Positions 1 to 10,828 of a stretch of 64,000 bases of DNA are shown piece after piece. Position numbers and translations under genes: made by a program. This DNA is from Melastoma dodecandrum (taxonomy: Eukaryota > Streptophyta > Magnoliopsida > Myrtales > Melastomataceae). Under the pieces are notes generated by a model. That model searched no databases. It had not been told where the DNA came from and was given only the letters and a program-made list of their open reading frames with translations. Position 1 is the first letter of the stretch; each line of letters starts with the position of its first letter. The stretch is from contig JARUPY010000290.1 of NCBI GenBank assembly GCA_029817715.1, positions 6,200,001 to 6,264,000 on the forward strand, read 5' to 3'.

Positions 1-169
1 CAAATCATCCCATTAAGAACCAAAACCAGACAGGCATCAGGTCCTCAAGCCGAACCAGCGAGAATACATATTCTGCAAACCCCAATAGATTCTTCCCACA
101 TAACCGCAACCAGAAGGCCACAAATTATCAGCGCCGAAAACCCAAGAAATCCTAACAACTAAGTCCAAT

Positions 170-457
170 TCATTCCCCTAGAAGTATCGCCGATCCTTCC
201 GAGTACCTTATGAAGGACCTCCCTGTGGTCGGCGAAGAAGACGATGAGGAGCTATCCGATGAATCGAGGACCTTGGAGGCGTGGAGACCTTCACTTCCGC
301 CATGGAAGAAGAAGGCGTCGGAGAGGGAGACGAACCCTTCCCTGTAGTAGTTGTGTATAGAGGCTTCGGTCCCTAGGAAAGCCCAGATGGAAGACAACAG
401 GAAACCCGCCAGGATCGCAGCTTTCTTCCTCCTCGAGGGGAATCCGAGGAAACCCAT
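170..457 (-). CDS. Short membrane-anchored protein, 95 aa, function unknown
   Basis: The ATG at 457-455 opens a 95-codon frame ending in TGA at 172-170. The first ~32 residues hold a basic stretch (PSRRKKA) followed by a hydrophobic segment (AAILAGFLLSSIWAFLG), which fits a signal anchor or an uncleaved signal peptide. The rest is Ser-rich with a run of about eight Ser near residue 70. I do not recognise the family. The frame has a clean start and stop and a GC-richer composition than the A/T-rich DNA on its 5' side (600-960), so a real gene is likely. It could be the first exon of a longer gene whose later exons lie left of the window, since the last codons are close to a possible donor. Confidence 0.55.
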   Translation of the reverse strand: MGFLGFPSRRKKAAILAGFLLSSIWAFLGTEASIHNYYREGFVSLSDAFFFHGGSEGLHASKVLDSSDSSSSSSSPTTGRSFIRYSEGSAILLGE

Positions 458-1215
458 TTCTGGGTCTCGATTGGGAACGGATCCAAGGACGGGGAATCGA
501 TGGTTTTTTGTCTTTGGGGTTCGATCGATTATCAGAGACTTCCTGAGAGAGGGGGAGAGAGAAAATGGGGAGGGACTTTAGTGGGAGGAGTCAGGTCAGT
601 ACCTTTTTTTATATATATTTTTTTATTTTTTAATGTTTTTTTTTTCTCTTCAGTGGTATTTTCGAATTTCGAAAATAATACAATAATACTACATTTTTAA
701 TATCGATTTCGCAAAAAAAGTTAAAGAAGTTAGGATTTCAAAGATCGATTTCAATCCCAAACTGACACTTTTAACAAAAGAATTCCTTAAAGTCTCCGAA
801 AAATTCGAAATCGGTATTTCCCACATTTTTTAGTAATACTAAATTCTATCTCCTAGAACGATATAACTCGGTATTAAAGACGCCGAGCTTCTTCGTGTTT
901 CTATCATTAATTTAAAAAACTCCCCCTATTTCATAACTCCCCTTTTCACGTTTTGGTAGTGAGAAAGTGATGCAGCATCGATATATCTTCATCATCATCG
1001 GGCAATCTCTCGAAAAGACAATGAATCCTATCTTAACAAGTTGATAACAAAGCGACAAACAAACAAAAGAAGACCCACGTGGCCATTGTACTAAAAGTTA
1101 TTTCAAAATAACTCCTCATGCAAAAGTGCGTGATCTTGTCACAGCATCAGATGTATTTACATGTGACACAATTGGTTTGTAGTAATTCCCGACCCGGGTA
1201 AGATGGTATTTTTCT
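458..1215. other. Intergenic: shared 5' region and WRKY 3' flank
   Basis: No gene seen. Bases 600-720 are T-rich and probably belong to the promoter of the leftward small gene. The stretch 960-1215 is the likely 3' flank of the WRKY gene. Several TCGAAATT/AATTTCGA-type words recur at 660-810 but I found no clear element boundary. Confidence 0.5.
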
Positions 1216-2372
1216 TTAGAATTGGTCGCAGCCGCGGCCGCTAGGAGAACCGTAGTCGAGCATGAAATTCTCCGCATCTTCCCAACCCATCATCATATTC
1301 AGGTAGCCGCCGTGGTGGCTGGCGGATGCAGTGATGTCCCCTTGAGGGCCAAATAAGCCGCAACAGTTGTTGTCGGAAGATGCTGAGGACACGAAGAGTG
1401 CAGCCCCTTTGTTTCCGAAGAAATCCTCGCCGGTTTCTTCCTTCTTCAGTGGAGCAGAGTCGATCCTGCTGCCATGTTCGAAGCTGAGCAAGACTGACGA
1501 GTCGTTGTTGCTATCGTGGTTGTTCCTCCTGGGACGATCGTCGGGGGTTTTGGGACAGCGGTCGTCGTTGCAAGTGTGGTGGCCTTGGTAAACTGAACGG
1601 AAGGTTATCGGATTGTCAGAGACCTTTTGGACTTGTTTCGTGGCCAGGCATCCCTGGTCGGTTTTGTGGGTGCACCTGTAGTAGTGCCTGTTCACAAAAA
1701 CATTAACTTAACCCCAAATACTTAATAACAAAATACATCTTGATTAGCTACTGGCAACCAGAATAATTAGGGAAGAACCAAACCAAGTTCGTACCTAGGG
1801 TGGGTGGCGCCATGGATCGATTTTTGCCCGTATTTCCGCCATTGATGGCCGTCGTCGGCATTCATGCCCGGGGAGAATTCCGTCCTCGTCTTGTCGTTGC
1901 TTCTGCATAAATCAGAACATCAACCCAAAACAAGAATATCAAACGAAAGAGTTCCCAAAGGTTAAACGAAATCATAAAATCACCCAAAACATAAAATCTC
2001 CTCCAGATCTAATCATCAGGGGGCACAAACAAGCACGAGACTTGCTTTTAATCTTAATATGAACTGATTTTAAGATTTAGTTGTGAGGATTTCAGCCGTT
2101 TACCCCCTCCCGCCCCTCTTCGGGGGACGATGACGCAGGCCGTCCAGCTCCTCGAGCTCATACCCCTGGATCATCAACTCCGAGACGGTGTCGTCGAATG
2201 ACCTCCGCACCTTCTCGGCCAGATCCCGTGCTAGCTCGCCATCCCAGTCGGGGTTGTTGCGGGCGGAGGCTAAGATGTCCTCGAGCTCCTTGGCATGACC
2301 GTGGCCGTGGATGAGATTCTCAATCGCCCTTGTGCGGCCTGAAGGGACGCCTCCTTGGGGAGAGACCTTCAT
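1216..2372 (-). CDS. WRKY transcription factor, group III (C2HC), three exons
   Basis: Rebuilt exons on the minus strand: 2372-2104, 1902-1795 and 1687-1216. Donors are GT, acceptors AG, and phases close to ~282 codons. Exon 2 carries WRKYGQK preceded by DDGHQ. Exon 3 continues with RHYYRCTHKTDQGCLATKQV and a C-terminal H-x-C (HHTC), so the zinc ligands are C-x7-C...H-x-C, the group III pattern. The intron after the arginine codon following the WRKYGQK strand is the conserved WRKY intron (CCT AG|G CAC). Exon 1 encodes the usual group III N-terminal helix (ENLIHGHGHAKELEDIL). The C-terminal half is acidic, with Ser/Asn tracts, and likely activates transcription. WRKY proteins bind W-boxes (TTGAC) in the nucleus. 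Group III members such as AtWRKY70/54 act in salicylate defence and senescence, but orthology inside the group cannot be settled here. Confidence 0.93.
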
Positions 2373-3378
2373 TTTTTTTTTTTATGCAACTTGTCTCGTT
2401 TATTACACAAATGTGAGTTTTTCTTTTGAGATTTTGGTTGCTGTTGACGATGAATAAGGCGTACAAAACATATAGGGGCTGAGGAAGAAAAAGGAGAAGC
2501 TTCCATCACCATCATCATCATTATCATTATCATCATCATCATCATCAACATCAATTATTAGTTTCCTGTTTTAAAGGGAATAACAATAATAGAAAATGAA
2601 AGATCTTGATGCATACACTCTGCACGTACCAAAACGTGTATACGGACAACCATTTTTTCTCTCGAAAAATGATTAAACTATGCAAAAATATAAGTTCTTG
2701 AAATTAAAAACTTATCGTTTTGTTATTAATTTAATTTAAATATATAATTTTATAATCAATTTTCATTTTCATATTCATTATGATAAATCTTAAATTTGAT
2801 AAAGCCAAACAAGTCCTTAATATAGTTTAACCCATCTCGTACAAAAGTGAATTTTCAATCCCACACTCAAAGTTAAGACTATAAATCGATATTTTGCCTT
2901 AAACTAGTGTTAACATAAATTCATCACCAGAAAATTTATTTATATCTCGCGCAAATATGTTTAAAATGCAATTAATTGTATTTAGGAAATTGCCCGAGAG
3001 ATTTCGGGTTTGAATATAATCGGCCGTCGTATTTAAAACATTACAGTCGTATAAAGCCTTTTAATCCACCTAATAATCTCTACTTGTCTGCCCGTCTCAC
3101 CTCTAAGATTCCAATTGCATGTCATTTTCGTCATATATCGTAATCAATAAATAAAATCACGACTTGCTATTAAAGGGAATCTTTTTAGTACTGTGGTTTT
3201 GATTTTAGTCTAGAAGTGAAGGGGCCGCCAGTTTTGACGAGGTCCGGCTGAATTTGGAAAGGAGGGGAGAGATGTCGTCGGCAACGACTCGTCATCACAA
3301 ATTCGTCACTCGTGTTTTTTCCCCTCACTACACGACAAACCATTTGATTGGGCCTAATAAAAAGGAATTAAAAGAAGG
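2373..3378. other. Intergenic with CAT/ATG microsatellite
   Basis: The promoter side of the WRKY gene. An imperfect CAT trinucleotide tract spans about 2508-2550. The rest (2580-3380) is AT-rich with no open frame that looks coding. Confidence 0.5.
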
Positions 3379-3388
3379 TTGGAGTTAA

Positions 3389-3504
3389 TGGGCCCAAACC
3401 ATAACCCTAAATCTAATCCGGACGACGTCGTTCGAAACCCCCCCCCCCCCCTTATAATCCAACCTACCAAACTCCTGCCCCCCTGTCCAAGAACGACGTC
3501 GTTC
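3389..3504 (+). promoter_or_regulatory. Housekeeping-type promoter motifs upstream of TFIIS
   Basis: A site II-like TGGGCC at 3389-3394 and a telo-box AACCCTAA at 3403-3410 lie ~280 bp before the TFIIS start codon. This pair is common in plant genes for growth and translation. Two copies of the palindrome ACGACGTCGT (inside 3421-3432 and 3491-3504) follow 70 bp apart and carry an ACGT core typical of bZIP sites. Function is inferred from motif identity and position only. Confidence 0.5.
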
Positions 3505-3687
3505 CGTTACCTCCGCGGCCCCCTCCCTCTGCCTTCGCAACGATCGGGGTTCCTCCGTCGTCTCTCGGAGATATTACCCAGCATCTGCCCCCAGGGGATC
3601 GCTCTCCGACGCCGAATTTTGACCACTTCGTCCTCGTTGGCGGTTGGGTTTAGGGTACGACAACGGCCGGAATCCTCTGTCGTCGCC

Positions 3688-5846
3688 ATGGAGAGAGAGC
3701 TGTTGGAGATCTTCGAGCGGGCGAAGAAGGCTGCCGACGCGGCCGCAACTGCGGGCGGATCCCCCCGAGACGATGGGGCTGAGGTCTCGAGGTGCGTTGA
3801 CGCGCTGAAGCGGCTCAAGGGATTCCCAGTGTCGTACGACGCCCTCGTTGCCACTCAGGTGATTATCCTCTCCGTGTAATTTATGTTGAGAAGGTCTTTG
3901 GAGGGCGTTGTATTGGTCGTGATTGGAGAAGGTGCTGAGGGGGATCTGTTTGGGAAAGGTTATTGAGTCCTTTTAGGTTCCTTGATATGGTTAGGGGATG
4001 GGGATGACTAATCGTCCGGAGGATCAGTATAGGGACTTTTGGGTTTTCTGCAATGATAAGGCGTGCCTGTGGCTGGTATTGGGGAATAAGCTGTTTCTGG
4101 GACTGTAGCTTCGGTGCTGTCAGAATTGCTTTTGCAAATTGGGAATTTGGAAAGAATGCTCAGTTTGGGACTTATATGGAGCATGGAGTCGGGTGATTCT
4201 GTTGGAGTGGAATCCCTAGACCTTTGAAGTGTTTGAATTGATTTTGATTGTTTCTTAAGTGGGTTTAGACAGGATAGGGGTGACATGGGCGAGGCTTGTG
4301 GTTTCTGATGGATCTCAGATGGCTGGTTATGGTGATTTATTGAAGATCCTTTTGTTCCATGTCGAATACTTTTGACTTGATAATGACAGAACATATGTGT
4401 CTGCTTGTGTCGGGTTGGTGGATGAATTGTTCTGTGCGACAGCTTTTGGTCTGGAAAGGTGTTTCCCATTCATAGTAGTGGACCTTATGGTATTGAATGT
4501 AGTTAAGAACAGAATGTCGATATGTGTGCACTTTGGGTATTTTTAAGTTGGTTCATGTGATAATGGTATATTTTACTTGTCAGCCGGGTAACTTGAATGG
4601 ATGGAGTATGTTTTATTCAGGTGAGTAACTTATACAAGGCTTTGGCAAATGGATCATCCCACTAATGATTATCTAATTCAGTTGGGAGAAGAATTAGTAG
4701 TCTGTATTTTAACAGTTTTGCTTGCCATCTAACTTCTTTGCAAACAACAGGGAATGTAGAAATTATGTTAAATGTGCTGCACCTTAATGCATAATCAGTT
4801 GGGGCATTTTCTGCTTGCTCAGGTTATTTAATAATTTAAGGAATTTTTATTGACAATATTTTCAGGTTGGAAAACGTCTTCGGCATCTGACGAAACATCC
4901 CATTGAATCTATTAAAAGACTGGCTTCCGAAGTGCTTGAAATTTGGAAAAAGATCGTCATCGAAGAGACAACCCAAAATAAGAAGACTTCCAGCCTCGAC
5001 GATAAGATGTCACCAAAAATGGAGAGAGCGAATAGCATCAAAGTTGAGAAGGGTTTGAAGGCATGCGCTAACAAGGTCGATGGCAATTTCAGTGCAGAAA
5101 AGGGTAATGCTGAGAAAATGCGTAATGGTGACATAAAGATTAGTGGTGCTGCTTCACAGTCTGGTCATGGTAAAGTTCATAAGGATTCTGTGGATAGAAA
5201 CACAGGAGTGGCTGAGAAGGCTGTGAAGGTTGAACGGTCATCCAAGGAAGATAAACCGGTGTCTAGCATCAAGCAATCCTTGCATAAGTCTATCGCTCCC
5301 CCAAAGTTGACGGCAATGGTAAAGTGTAATGACCCTGTCCGTGATAAAATCCGAGAGCTCCTAGCAGAGGCCTTTGCTAAGGTTGTCAGTGAGGCCGACG
5401 AATACTTCAGGGATGAAGTTAATGCATGTGATCCAATCCGCGTCGCTGTCACGGTTGAGTCCACTATGTTTGAGAAGATGGGTCGTTCCAATGGAAATCA
5501 GAAGTTCAAGTACAGATCCATAATGTTCAACTTGAAGGACCCCAACAACCCAGAATTTAGAAGGAAAGTCCTTCTCGGGCAGGTTAAGCCAGATAAGCTT
5601 ATCACGATGACCCCAGATGAAATGGCCAGCGATCAAAGGCAACGAGAAAATAACCAGATCAAAGAGAAGGCCCTATTCGACTGTGAGCGTGGTGGGCCAC
5701 CAAAGGCTACCACTGATCAATTCAAGTGTGGTCGCTGCGGTCAACGAAAAACCACTTACTACCAGTTGCAAACCAGGAGTGCCGACGAGCCCATGACAAC
5801 CTTTGTAACTTGTGTAAACTGCAACAACCACTGGAAGTTCTGCTGA
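3688..5846 (+). CDS. TFIIS: Transcription elongation factor TFIIS (S-II)
   Basis: Two exons, 3688-3858 and 4866-5846, joined CAG|GT...AG|G in phase 0, give 383 aa, the usual plant TFIIS size. The N-terminal LW/TFIIN helix bundle spans ~1-90 across the intron. A Lys/Ser-rich linker follows. The central Pol II-binding domain starts near residue 214 (VRDKIRELL) and holds the RSIMFNLKDPNNP strand. The C-terminal zinc ribbon (~343-383) has C-x2-C...C-x2-C ligands (FKCGRCG; CVNC) and the acidic hairpin RSADEP, whose Asp-Glu pair stimulates RNA cleavage by backtracked Pol II. It acts in the nucleus to rescue stalled polymerase. The first ATG with a plausible context after the telo-box promoter was chosen. 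The 1-kb first intron contains frames I consider noncoding. Confidence 0.97.
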
Positions 5847-6602
5847 TTCCTGCTGCAGCCCATTTTCTAGGGTGATGAGGTGGTTTTGATTTATCGCCGG
5901 AATCCGGGTATGCCATCCGTCTCCCAAGCTCTGTACTGCATATGGGATCAGTGCACGAAGGGACCTATAGGTTTGGTTGACAGTAGGATTGTTGCTTCTG
6001 CACTGAACTTGTGTATCGCACTATTGTGATTCTAGGCATTTAATTGATTGGTCTGGACGATGCCATTAGGCACCACCGAACATTAGGTTAATGCGTTCAG
6101 CCGTCCCCTTTGCATGACCACATCTTTTGAGTTTGTTGCATAACGGATATCAGGGATTGTAAGGGAATCCATTCATGCCATATAGAAACTGCTGGAGATC
6201 AATTTCCAGGAGCAAATCACATCTGATATGCTTTTAGGAGAGTGTGAAATTGAAAAGAAAACAATGTCGTTTATTTACTCCTCTATGTTATTTAATTACT
6301 CTACTGATATGCTCCTGGCTGAAGCAACAGAACTTCTGGGACTCTCCTCCAGTTTTATCTCCTGTTGGTAAACAAAAACTTAACATCAATAACCAATGCT
6401 TATGATTATAATGGTGCATATTATGTTAATAAAAGAGAAAGGATTAAACTTCACCCGTGATGCAGCTTCGGATCCGGCTTCGCTCTTCCTATTATGCTCC
6501 ATATCTCTAAGCGACCTCATGGGAGCCACTTTCTGTTACCAAGTTCGAGGTTATGGTATAACCATCAATCAAATTGAACCAATGCCTACTGTGATTACTG
6601 GC
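5847..6602. other. Convergent 3' flanks
   Basis: TFIIS and the coiled-coil gene converge here, so this is presumably 3' UTR of both. Nothing else recognisable was seen. Confidence 0.5.
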
Positions 6603-7142
6603 TCATTGTTTGCTCACCGAGGCGAAAGTGGACTTCAGCTGCTTCAGCCGGTATAGGCGATCGACCTCCATCTCGAGCAACTTCTGGACCTCTCCCATTT
6701 CATCCAACTCCCTTATCTTGGCGTCTAGAGCAGCCGATCTCTCGTCCAGCAATCTTTCCGTCCTCTCCCTATCGATCCTCGTCCTCTCCATCTTCTTCCT
6801 CACTGCCATCAGCTCCTCCTCCAGCGACAACGCGCTCCACATCCCCTGCACCTCCTCCATCTCCCTGACCACAGGAACCTTCGCCTCCCCACCACCTCGG
6901 GTACCTCGCCGGTCCTCATTCTCCTTCCCAAGCTCACCGCTGGAAAGCAGGGGTTTGACCAGTTTCGCGTTCGTGATGCCCTTCCCGGCTGAAGTAGCAG
7001 CCATGACATTCGTCCCCGAGCGGACTGAGTTTACAGGCTGGAGAGGCCTTCGCCCGTTTGATTTCGAATGTTGGATTATGTGGACGCGGGAGGAGGTTGT
7101 GGCCGCAGCTGATGGCAGAGGGCATTGTTGGAGGGTGGTCAT
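6603..7142 (-). CDS. Small coiled-coil protein, 179 aa, unknown function
   Basis: A single uninterrupted frame runs from the ATG at 7142 to a stop at 6603. The first ~75 residues are low-complexity and basic (PLQPVNSVRSG). Residues ~90-170 form a long charged coiled coil (EEELMAVRKKMERTRIDRER) with heptad Leu/Met positions, ending in a Leu/Tyr-rich tail. No signal peptide or membrane segment. Similar short coiled-coil proteins occur across eudicots without a known function, and I cannot assign one. Coding is supported by length, GC-rich third positions and the break in composition at both ends. The gene converges on TFIIS. Confidence 0.7.
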   Translation of the reverse strand: MTTLQQCPLPSAAATTSSRVHIIQHSKSNGRRPLQPVNSVRSGTNVMAATSAGKGITNAKLVKPLLSSGELGKENEDRRGTRGGGEAKVPVVREMEEVQGMWSALSLEEELMAVRKKMERTRIDRERTERLLDERSAALDAKIRELDEMGEVQKLLEMEVDRLYRLKQLKSTFASVSKQ

Positions 7143-8141
7143 TGTTTGTTGATTGAGTTTGAAGGGGTGGTGTCGAATGGAGTGCTTTTATGGGAGTGTT
7201 AGATTGATTTCAAATTTGAATTGGGTCAGGCGGCCAACGGCTCTGAAGTTAAACACTTTGGTTTACGGGTAAAAAGGGAAAGCATATATTAAAAGTTTAA
7301 AAGTAGATCAAGCCGAGTTTCTGCCCTGAAGTTGATGAGACGACGCTATGCATCGCCAACTTCGAGAAGGCGCCGGACTGGCATGCCTATTGTCGACTCT
7401 TCCGCTGCTGGGCCGAGTCCCGGCAGGAACCCCTTCACAGAATTCACTTATGTCAGGCCGTTGTTCGCTCTGGAAGCGACCACTGGACAAGCAACTGGTA
7501 CTCACATGATCCAAACACGTCGGAAATCTCTTATACTACGAGCAACTGGTACTCGAAGGTTCATTGTATGGTCGCTGTATGAATGAAATAAGAGATGAGA
7601 AGGCGACGGACAGACGAAACACTTAATGTCATCGACGATACCTTCGGAAGAAGCAATGGATGCTTGAACGTTGGAACGCTTGAAGATAAAAAAGACTATA
7701 TGTCTGTCTGTAGAGAGGTGTCCGTATACAATGCATAAGAACAATTATTTATACTAGGCTAAACTTATGCCCTACTCATCCAGTTGACTGTCGCTTGATC
7801 ACCTCGTTGACGCTTGTTGCCTGATAGCCCCGTCGCTTGGTAATTATTTTGTCCGCAAGCCTTCGCATGGTGTGCTTTCACAGCCACCTTCTTACTGGGC
7901 TTCTCATACTTCGGACTTGCATTCTAGACCGTTGATCCACATATGGCGTCGCGATTTGTGGCCCAGAATTTCTGTTACTAAAAGCTGCCGGCATCTTTCC
8001 TCCAGAACTAAGTGCGTGTTCTTATCATGCAATGTTGTGTAGGACAAGATCATCGGCTAATTATGCTGTCATTGGCCATCATGATTGCGCTCATGTTACA
8101 ATACTTAGAAGATTCGACCCTTAATGTACGTACAAGACTGT
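7143..8141. other. Intergenic, no gene seen
   Basis: Promoter side of the coiled-coil gene, then the 3' flank of the mannanase. A GCAACTGGTACTC word occurs twice (about 7491 and 7542). No coding frame is convincing. Confidence 0.5.
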
Positions 8142-9839
8142 TTAATATTCTGCCGTGTCGGCGTCGAACAAGATGGTCTCGAGCAGATTCTGTTTCTTGC
8201 ACCCCCATTTGCATTTCCATAAGCATCGCGAGTTGAAGATGGCCATCCTCGTGGAATGAAGTGATATGATGTTCGAGGTAGAGGGGGATTTCGACAGGAC
8301 GATCGCATACCCATCGTCCATGTAATCTGTCCCATCCGGGAAGAGTTGCCACAGCAGGCTTCCGCTACCGGCACCCCCCTCCCTCGTGGATTCCAGTAAG
8401 GTTTTGTAAACAGTGCTTATGAGTGTCTCCCTGAATGAGGAGTTGTATCCCGGATCGTTCGTAGATACTCCAAATTCTGCAAACAGGACCGGCATCCCGA
8501 GGTACTGCTCCGCGTCGTCTATGTGAGCTTGCATCCACGATTTCGTAAATTGGATGTGAGCATCCGAAATGGTCTGCGATATCCTACAATCAAAACAATG
8601 AAAGAGCAGGTCAAGTTATGAGAGTTTGAATCGGATAGGCTGAATTTGTTTCTGGGAAAATTTTACCAGGAGTCTGCATAGATGTGAACCGACGCGAAAT
8701 CAACGCCGAGGACACGATGGTTCCTTATGAAATCAGTCCCCACTTTCTGGGCGTATGTATTGGGATTGAACTGAACCTTGTTCGGAGTTGAAGGCCCATA
8801 AAACCCTTCAAGGCCGATTTCCACCAGATGCTTCGGATCCATGCTTTTGACGTAAACAGCCATCTCTTGTATCCACCCCTGCATATGTCCGAGGCAGTGG
8901 TGCATAAACATCCCATGCCTGAAACTGAGTGTTTCGAGGTCCATTTCATTTGTGGGAAACGTACTTGCAATGTGTCGCCAGATGGATCAGAGGTGCAGCG
9001 AGGCTCGTTCATTAGCTCCCAAGCGAAGATTGTTGGATCCTCCTTGTAAGTGACGTTAGTGACCGTGTTCACTCTATTTAGCACCGCCTGTCATTGCAGA
9101 ATGATATTCACAAATCATCACCAACGGGGATAACCTACGATTGAGAAGCATAATCACTCTCCCTTTGCCATGCTTGCCTTTACGTGCGATTTGTAGTAGG
9201 ACTTGACGGTGGGGTTGGAGAAGAACTCGTCGTCCGACGTCAGGTTCTGCCCGGCAGCCTTCCCCCACTTCACATACTGTGCTTTCCCGCCGTACGCGTC
9301 CCAGTTATTCACGAGGGACAGGATGAGCCGTATCTTGTACTTCTTGGCTTCGCTGACCACAAAATCCAGAGCACTGAAGACTTCCTCGTCGTAAACAGAG
9401 GGGAATTTCTGGAGCGCACGGTACTGGCCGTCGTTGAAGGCCCAGGTACGGCAGAGGCTGAGGCCAATGGAGGACGCCTGCTGGAAAATCTCAGTGACCT
9501 TCCCCCTGGTGGACTGGTCGGCCGCGAAGACCATGAGCCAGTAGGTGTTGAAACCATTCACGTAGAAAGGCTGGTCATTCACCACAAACTGGTTGCCCTT
9601 CTTCTCTACCATTTGCCATGAATCATCATCATCAACACCACCACCACCACCACCAACCGATTCAGAAATCCTAACAAAACAAGGATCAGATTTCGAAACA
9701 CATGATGTCAGAAAATCTAGGAAGTAAGAATATGTTTTCTCTTTAAGAGTAACCCTTGAGCTACGTCTTGATCTCGAGTTGAAACGACCCCAATTGCCAT
9801 AATCAATGAGATGACAAGAAATGGCAGGAATTCAGACAT
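8142..9839 (-). CDS. MAN: Mannan endo-1,4-beta-mannosidase (GH5), five exons
   Basis: Rebuilt exons (minus): 9839-9754, 9670-9178, 9087-8965, 8878-8667 and 8583-8142, total 451 aa, the normal plant size. Exon 1 encodes a signal peptide ([20 protein letters not shown]), so the enzyme is secreted to the wall, where GH5 mannanases cut or transglycosylate mannans during germination, softening and growth. The acid/base Glu is in WELMNEPRC (~E221) and the nucleophile Glu in LFAEFGVS (~E341), so it looks catalytically complete. Intron 2 uses a GC donor (AAG|GCAAGC). Using it restores the family sequence [13 protein letters not shown], while the nearby GT would delete two residues. The exon 1/2 junction is the least certain: a Gly/Asp run (GGGGGG, DDDD) follows it. 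A TATA-like TTATAAAT on this strand near 9915-9908 fits a short leader. Confidence 0.93.
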
Positions 9840-10544
9840 TTTTTCTTCTTCTTCTGAATGTAAAAACAAACTGGTTTGATCGAGTAATCTGTGTACAATG
9901 TATTGACATTTATAAGATAAAGAGTTAGTGGGGGAGGTAAAAAAAATGGAGTGAAGAGTGGCGTAGAGGGAATTAAGACGAAATGGGTGGGACATGTCTT
10001 TGAAGCCAAGGTTCTTTGGGATTGACAAGCTCCCTCCGATCCTCCTCGAATAATGCCGAAATAGTGGTGACGATTCACGCTCTTGGACCTCTTTCTTGCT
10101 ATAACGAATTTCCTGCAAAGAGTTGGCGTTACCCGAAAAATCGATTCATCAGGGTACGAACGAGGGAACTTAAAGTTTCTCGAAAATTTTAAGAGGTGGT
10201 CATGGAGTTTACGATGAAGGTTGACGATCATATGGATGGCGTGAATGTGTGTCCTTACTTTATCGGGAAGAGCCGTGTGATTTGAGATATATAGTCCCAC
10301 TAATTATTCCCCCGACTTTGGTCTTCTACTCAGTGAATGATAATTTGGGGACCGCAAGAATTTAACACGAAAACATCCAGTAGTTGTGGTAAAATGACAG
10401 CAGAAGCCAACGACAAGAAGTGCGTGGCGTCCCGACCAAAACGCGTTTTTAAGACAACTAAAGGGCTGTTTCCGTCATTTCACACCCATTCGTTCGTGTT
10501 GTTTACATTCACCGCGTGAAAAAACAATTACCACCCCCATAATC
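9840..10544. other. Mannanase upstream region
   Basis: Probable promoter and leader of the mannanase. Two TATA-like words on the minus strand are seen: TATAAAT near 9914 and ACTATATATC near 10290. No other gene seen. Confidence 0.45.
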
Positions 10545-10828
10545 CAGTGCTTTGTTTCGTTACGACGTTAATTTCAAAAATAAAATCTTTAATTTTTGAA
10601 ATTCGACGACTAATTTTATGAAATCGACCGTTTCGGTCTTTGTAAGGCCGATTTTCATATTGATAGAATAAAATTTTTACAAGGCTCGGCCTTACAAAGA
10701 CCGACTTCCTTAAGGATCGAAGTCGGATTTTGTAAGGCTGATTTCACGAGGTTAGTCGACGAATTTCGAAACTTACGAGGTCATTTCACGAAATAGTTTC
10801 GAAACTAACGTCGTAACGAAACAAAACT
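10545..10828. mobile_element. Foldback / MITE-like element with ~25-bp terminal inverted repeats
   Basis: The left end reads TTTGTTTCGTTACGACGTTA (10551 on). The right end (10798-10825) is its reverse complement with one mismatch across ~25 bp. The arms continue inward: TTAGTCGTCGAATTT-type sequence is mirrored at about 10590 and 10750. A nested perfect 19-bp inverted pair (10633-10651 with 10686-10704) forms the central hairpin. There is no coding capacity. The structure fits a non-autonomous DNA transposon. Flanks CCCCCATAATCCA (left) and CCCCCAATCCA (right) look alike, but an exact target duplication is not evident, so the superfamily is unassigned. Confidence 0.65.

Noticed and set aside
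4008..4469. 153-codon minus frame inside the TFIIS intron
   Set aside because: Lies wholly in the first intron of a well-supported gene. Low-complexity, Ser/Pro-rich translation with no family resemblance.
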